Positions 60,401 to 64,000 of a stretch of DNA of 64,000 nt are shown piece after piece. This DNA comes from Phycisphaerae bacterium. GTDB taxonomy: Bacteria; Planctomycetota; Phycisphaerae; Phycisphaerales; UBA1924. The position numbers and the translations under genes are program-made. The notes beneath the pieces were generated by a model. The model searched no databases. It was not told where the DNA came from and was given only the letters and a program-made list of their open reading frames with translations. Positions within the stretch are counted from its first letter, which is position 1. Every line of letters begins with the position of its first letter. The stretch lies in assembly GCA_016873295.1 (NCBI GenBank), contig VGXM01000001.1, positions 1 to 64,000 on the forward strand, given 5' to 3'.

Positions 60401-62667
60401 GCGGCCACCCCCGCGGGCGTGGTCGGCACGCCCGCGCGACGGGCCGCGGGGGCGTGGCTGAAGAGGCGGGCCAGGGCCAGTTCGAGGAGCGCGACTGCGG
60501 CGGCGGCGAGGAAGAGCCAGAGGCTCCAGGCGCGGCCACGACGGGGATCGCCCGCCGCCGCGGACGAAGACGACGGCGCCGCGGTGTCGCCCCCCATCCA
60601 CTCGGGGGGCGACCCCAGGCCCGCGAGCCACGGGGCGATCTCCTGATCCGTGCGCGGCTCGACGAGCCCGGCGCCCGGATCGGCGTCGACCGTGACCAGC
60701 CCCTGCGACACGCCACGCTCGTCGGCGACCCGGTAGACCCCCGCGCGCGTCAGCGCGACGCCGCCGGCGAAGGTCGGCATCTCGGCGCCCGCGGCGGGGC
60801 CATCGATGGCGCGGAGGGTTGAGGCCCCGGGCGGGAGCGCGGGGACGGCGCCGGCGACGGCGTGGGCGGCGCCCGCCGATCGTCCCACGCCCTGGCGCAG
60901 CAGTTCCTGCATGAGCGGCACCATGAGGGGCATGGCGGGCAGGTCGCTCCAGGAGAGGTCGGGCGCGACGGCCAGGAGCGCCACCAGCCCGCGCGAGGCC
61001 CGGGGCGCCCCGTCGCCGACCCGCGACGCGGGCGCGTCGAGCGCCAGCAGTGGGAGCCCGGGCTCGATCGAGAGGGAGCGGTCGAGGGCGTCGGGCGGCC
61101 CGATCGCGACGGCGCGGCGGACGGTGACGGGGCGGACCAGGTCGGGGAGTTCCGCCGCGAGGCGCGCCAGGGGTGAGGCATTGACGGTCGCGGCGTCGAG
61201 CAGGAGGGGCGCCGGCGTGTCGAAGGGACGCGTGTCCGGGGCGATGGTCCAGGGGAGGGCGAAGGCCTCAACGAACGCGGGCGTCCACTGGTGGGGCTCG
61301 GCGGCGAGCGCCGGGAAGACCACCACGAGGCCGCCCGCGTCGACGAAGCGGCGGAGGCGCTCCCACCCCGGGGCGGGGACGAGGTCGGGGGCGAGGACGA
61401 AGGCGGCGTCGGCGCCGGCGAGGGCGGCGCCGTCGAGCAGCCCGGGGTCGATGCGCCGGGTCTTGACCTCGGAGGCGGGGGCGTCGGCGGCCCAGCGGCT
61501 CTGGGAGGTCGGTTCGAGGGCGAGCGTGACCCACTCCGCCGGCCCGTACCGGGCCGCGCCCGAGGCGGCGGGGTCGCGGGGCGCGACGATCGCCGCGGTG
61601 ATCGACTCGCGGACGACGACGCGCCGGAAGAGGTCGTTGTCGCCGGCGATGGCGTCCTGGTCGACGCTCGCACGGACCACCAGTTCGTCGATGGCGCCGG
61701 CCTCGGCCCTGGGCATCTCGGCCTGCACCGGGATCGAGGCCTGGGTCTGCCCGGGCGTCCAGCGGATGGAGGCGGCGAACGGGGGCGACTCGGCGCCCGG
61801 GCGCGAGAGACGGACGCGGACGGCGGAGGTCTGGGCGGCGCCGACGCCCTCGCCGTCACGCCGAACCGTCACGCGCACGGGGCTCGACGCGGCCCCGGTC
61901 CGCAGCAGAACGGGGGTCAGCGGTTCGGCGCCGAGCACGGTGAGGTTGGTCAGCCCCTCTGACGCGGGGCGCCCCGCCAGGATCCGGGGCCTTGGCCCGG
62001 CGCCCGAGACCAGGGCCGCCAGCGGGCGCTGCGGGTCGGCGGACCCGGCGCGGAAGTCGGAGAGCACGGCGACGGTGACGCCCTGGTCGTCCGGGACCGA
62101 GGCGATCTGGTCGCGCACGATGGCGGCGGCGCCCGGGAGGTCCGCCGCGCTCTCGCTGGGCCCGATGCGATCGAGCACGCCCCGCACGGAGGCCAGGTCG
62201 GGCGACGGGGGCAGCACGATCGACTCGGGCGGCGCCGCCAGGGCCAGGACGGCGACGCGGTCGCCCCGGGCCGGGTCGAGTCGGGCGACGAGCGATCGGG
62301 CGCCGTCGAGGTGGCGGTCCAGGGCGCGGGCGCCGTCGGGGCTTTGCGCGGAGGCGGTCAGGCTGTTGTCGATGAGCAGGTAGAGCGTGGTGGGCCCGGT
62401 GCGGGCGTGGGCGCCCCGGGCGTCGAGGGCGGGCTTGCCGACGGCCCCGGCGATGAGGGCCAGGAGCAGGCAGCGCAGGGCCAGGAGCAGGACCTGCTCG
62501 AAGCGGATGCGTCGGCGCTGCTGGCGGTAGGCCTCGAGGAGGAAGCGCATGGCGCCCCAGCGGATGGGCGTTCGCCGGCGGCGCATGAAGAAGTGGATGA
62601 GGATGGGGACGGCGATGCACGCCGCGCCGGCGAGGAAGAGCCCCGGGTTGAGGAAGGAGAGGGCCAT
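60397..62667 (-). CDS. BatA-type membrane protein with VWA domain
   Basis: 756 residues. Starts with the BatA N-terminal motif FLNPGLFLAGAACIAVPILIHFFMRRRRTPIRWGAMRFL, then a second helix (VLLLALRCLLLALIAGAV). A degenerate VWA domain at about 90-230 (LYLLIDNSLTASAQ with DxSxT; VTVAVLSDFRAG) is followed by beta domains (AVRVRLSRPGAESPPFAASI) and a GATase-like domain (LRRFVDAGGLVVVFPAL). A C-terminal helix (WSLWLFLAAAAVALLELALARLF) closes it. Lies 5 nt downstream of the DUF58 gene and overlaps the next VWA gene by 4 nt. Probably forms a membrane complex with both. Confidence 0.9.
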   Translation of the reverse strand: MALSFLNPGLFLAGAACIAVPILIHFFMRRRRTPIRWGAMRFLLEAYRQQRRRIRFEQVLLLALRCLLLALIAGAVGKPALDARGAHARTGPTTLYLLIDNSLTASAQSPDGARALDRHLDGARSLVARLDPARGDRVAVLALAAPPESIVLPPSPDLASVRGVLDRIGPSESAADLPGAAAIVRDQIASVPDDQGVTVAVLSDFRAGSADPQRPLAALVSGAGPRPRILAGRPASEGLTNLTVLGAEPLTPVLLRTGAASSPVRVTVRRDGEGVGAAQTSAVRVRLSRPGAESPPFAASIRWTPGQTQASIPVQAEMPRAEAGAIDELVVRASVDQDAIAGDNDLFRRVVVRESITAAIVAPRDPAASGAARYGPAEWVTLALEPTSQSRWAADAPASEVKTRRIDPGLLDGAALAGADAAFVLAPDLVPAPGWERLRRFVDAGGLVVVFPALAAEPHQWTPAFVEAFALPWTIAPDTRPFDTPAPLLLDAATVNASPLARLAAELPDLVRPVTVRRAVAIGPPDALDRSLSIEPGLPLLALDAPASRVGDGAPRASRGLVALLAVAPDLSWSDLPAMPLMVPLMQELLRQGVGRSAGAAHAVAGAVPALPPGASTLRAIDGPAAGAEMPTFAGGVALTRAGVYRVADERGVSQGLVTVDADPGAGLVEPRTDQEIAPWLAGLGSPPEWMGGDTAAPSSSSAAAGDPRRGRAWSLWLFLAAAAVALLELALARLFSHAPAARRAGVPTTPAGVAA

Positions 62668-62672
62668 CCGGT

Positions 62673-63695
62673 TCAGCCGTACTTGGATCGCTTGATGCGG
62701 GCGTTGCGCCGCGCGACGAAGGCGGCCAGGGGCGGGCCCAGCCAGTCGTGCGTGTTGACGAACTGGTAGTCGAACCCGAAGGAGCGGGCCGCCCTCTCGC
62801 AGTCGGCGACGTGGGTCCGCACGAGCTCGAGGTAGCGGTCGCGGACGGCCCGCGGGTCGACCCGCAGGCGGGACTCGCGCTCAAGCCCCTCGAAGGGGGC
62901 CACGTCGGCGAAGTCGAACTCCAGCTCGGCCCGGTCCATGACCTGGAAGAGGATCAGGTCGTGCCCGGCGTGCTTGATGCGGGCCAGGCCCGCCCGCAAC
63001 TGGTCGAGCCCGAAGAAGCCGTCGGTGATCAGGGCCACCAGGCCGCGGTTGGTGACCTTGCCCAGGGTCTCGTCGACGGCGCGGCGGAGGTCGGTGGGGC
63101 GCCCCACGTTCCCGGGGTCGAGCGGGTGCGTGGACAGGGCCCCGATGATCTGGCGCCAGGTGCCCTGGCTGCTGGAGCGCTTGACCATGGCCCGCACGGC
63201 GTCGGCGAAGATCACCAGCCCGGCGCGGTCGCCCTGGCGGAGGGTGACGTAGGCCAGGGCCGCGGCCAGGGCGGTGGCGTGGTCGAACTTGCTCCACTGG
63301 GTGCGCTCGTCGAGGCTGGTCTTGCGCCCCACGCCCGAGGCCTCCTCGAAGAGCCGCGAGCCGTAGAACATGGAGCCGGAGACGTCGACCATGGCGGTGA
63401 GGTCGAGGCTGGTCTCCTGCTGGTACTGCTTGAGCTGGAGGCGGTCGCTCTTGCCGTAGACCTTCCAGTCCAGGTGCCGCAGGTCGTCGCCGGGGACGTA
63501 GGGGCGGTGCTGTGCGAACTCGACGGAGTAGCCCTGGAAGGGGGAGCGGTGGTGCCCGCTGGAGACGCCCTCGACGATCATCTTGGCCCGGAGCTCGAAA
63601 GAGCCCAGGCGCGCCAGGGTCTGGGGGTGCAGGTAGAGAGAGGCGTCGACCTCCGGGGGCGGGGCGGCCTGGGGCGACGGGGTGGGCTCGGGCAT
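62673..63695 (-). CDS. DUF58 domain protein (VWA-like), first gene of the operon
   Basis: 340 residues. The DUF58 signature is clear: FELRAKMIVEGVSSGHHRSPFQGYSVEFAQHRPYVPGDDLRHLDWKVYGKSDRLQLKQYQQE. A VWA-type MIDAS follows (LTAMVDVSGSMFYGS; ALITDGFFGLDQLRAGL). Soluble, cytoplasmic. DUF58 proteins normally work with a MoxR-type AAA+ ATPase and BatA/VWA proteins in chaperone or protein-maturation modules; here no MoxR gene lies upstream, since the next gene is divergent. The operon promoter must lie in the 117-bp gap 63696-63812. Confidence 0.92.
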   Translation of the reverse strand: MPEPTPSPQAAPPPEVDASLYLHPQTLARLGSFELRAKMIVEGVSSGHHRSPFQGYSVEFAQHRPYVPGDDLRHLDWKVYGKSDRLQLKQYQQETSLDLTAMVDVSGSMFYGSRLFEEASGVGRKTSLDERTQWSKFDHATALAAALAYVTLRQGDRAGLVIFADAVRAMVKRSSSQGTWRQIIGALSTHPLDPGNVGRPTDLRRAVDETLGKVTNRGLVALITDGFFGLDQLRAGLARIKHAGHDLILFQVMDRAELEFDFADVAPFEGLERESRLRVDPRAVRDRYLELVRTHVADCERAARSFGFDYQFVNTHDWLGPPLAAFVARRNARIKRSKYG

Positions 63696-63812
63696 CGATC
63701 GATGGTATCGGCTCGCGGGGCGTCGACGGTCCGCACGGGCCTTGCCGGGGGCGCGAACGTCGGTTAGCGTTGCGGGGGGGGCGAGGGTACCTTGGGCGCG
63801 TTCAGAGGGATC

Positions 63813-64000
63813 ATGGCGGCGGCGGGCGGGTGCGCATGGGCGCTGGGGTGCGCATCGCCCGGGGCGATGACGCCCGAGCGGCGCGTGGAAGCGGCGATCG
63901 TGGAGCGGGCGGGGGTGGCGCCGTCGACCGAGCCGATCGTGGTCGAGCTCCCCGTGGAGGAGGCGGTCGTCGAGGAGCCCGCGCCGGAGGAGGCGCCGAT
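63813..64000 (+). CDS. Start of an acidic protein, possibly exported (3' end outside window)
   Basis: 62 codons are visible from ATG (AGAGGG 4 nt upstream). It begins MAAAGGCAWALGCASPGAMTPERRVEAAIVERAG, a short, weakly hydrophobic start with LGC that could be a lipoprotein signal but does not match the lipobox well. Then comes an acidic Val/Glu/Pro-rich region (VVELPVEEAVVEEPAPEEAP), a typical low-complexity linker behind a membrane anchor. Divergent from the DUF58 operon. Not identifiable. Confidence 0.55.
   Translation, partial: MAAAGGCAWALGCASPGAMTPERRVEAAIVERAGVAPSTEPIVVELPVEEAVVEEPAPEEAP

Overview
The window is about 70% G+C and carries single-copy bacterial housekeeping genes. It most resembles a member of the Planctomycetota, probably order Phycisphaerales. 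The evidence is two secreted proteins ending in the 'GC-type' dockerin-like tail (DFNDFLxFLNLxN repeats with a terminal Cys), a PEP-CTERM-like sorting tail ending in RRRR, a WD40 protein with near-identical DNA repeats, a futalosine hydrolase (futalosine-route menaquinone), and the DUF58/BatA/VWA/DUF4175 gene set typical of planctomycetes. The taxonomic call is inference. I see no phage, plasmid, CRISPR, insertion-sequence transposase or rRNA, and no tRNA other than the tmRNA.

Layout. 1-4.1 kb: the 3' part of a WD40/TPR protein, a sigma-70 factor and an Fe/Mn superoxide dismutase. 4.1-10.4 kb: palindromic intergenic repeats, a membrane-anchored esterase, a very small membrane protein, truA, a glycosyltransferase and a secreted protein of unknown function. 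10.4-15.4 kb: a trpC gene translationally coupled to a degenerate thioredoxin-fold protein, a CPBP-family protease, a PEP-CTERM protein with an apparent frameshift, and trpS. 15.4-22.6 kb: a membrane protein, a large dockerin-bearing metzincin, an unknown cytosolic protein, an HlyD-type adaptor and futalosine hydrolase. 22.8-28.2 kb: a type IV pilus/type II secretion inner-membrane operon (PilM, N-, O- and P-like, PilB). 28.3-30.8 kb: a minus-strand group of small secreted and membrane proteins plus a truncated duplicate of one of them. 30.8-38.8 kb: formate/nitrite transporter, beta-lactamase-fold hydrolase, acetyl-CoA synthetase, ispD, a mechanosensitive channel and the remnant of a second channel gene. 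38.75-38.95 kb: a 198-bp palindromic MITE-like element. 39-47.3 kb: BNR-repeat protein with GC-type dockerin, tmRNA (ssrA), TlpA-like protein, phosphate-selective-type porin, and a divergent PhoB/PhoR-like pair with 11-bp direct repeats in the shared intergenic region. 47.35-48.35 kb: a gene-free kilobase holding a 106-bp tandem array of two hairpin types. 48.4-50.9 kb: a repetitive fibre-like secreted protein. 51.2-63.7 kb: a seven-gene minus-strand operon (DUF58, BatA-type VWA, VWA, DUF4175-like, small coiled-coil protein, alpha/alpha-toroid protein, beta-rich secreted protein) with four 4-nt start/stop overlaps. The window ends in the first 62 codons of a divergent gene.

How things fit together. 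The porin, the Pho-box-like repeats and PhoB/PhoR suggest a phosphate-starvation module. PilM-N-O-P-B form the inner-membrane platform and extension ATPase of a pilus whose secretin, platform protein and pilins must lie elsewhere. The 51-64 kb operon looks like a cell-envelope machine built around three MIDAS-type proteins, but its biochemical job is undescribed as far as I know. The most unusual material is non-coding: the hairpin array at 47.75-48.15 kb, the nested palindrome at 38.75-38.95 kb, and a family of smaller dispersed palindromes (4.2-4.5, 28.28 and 47.47 kb).
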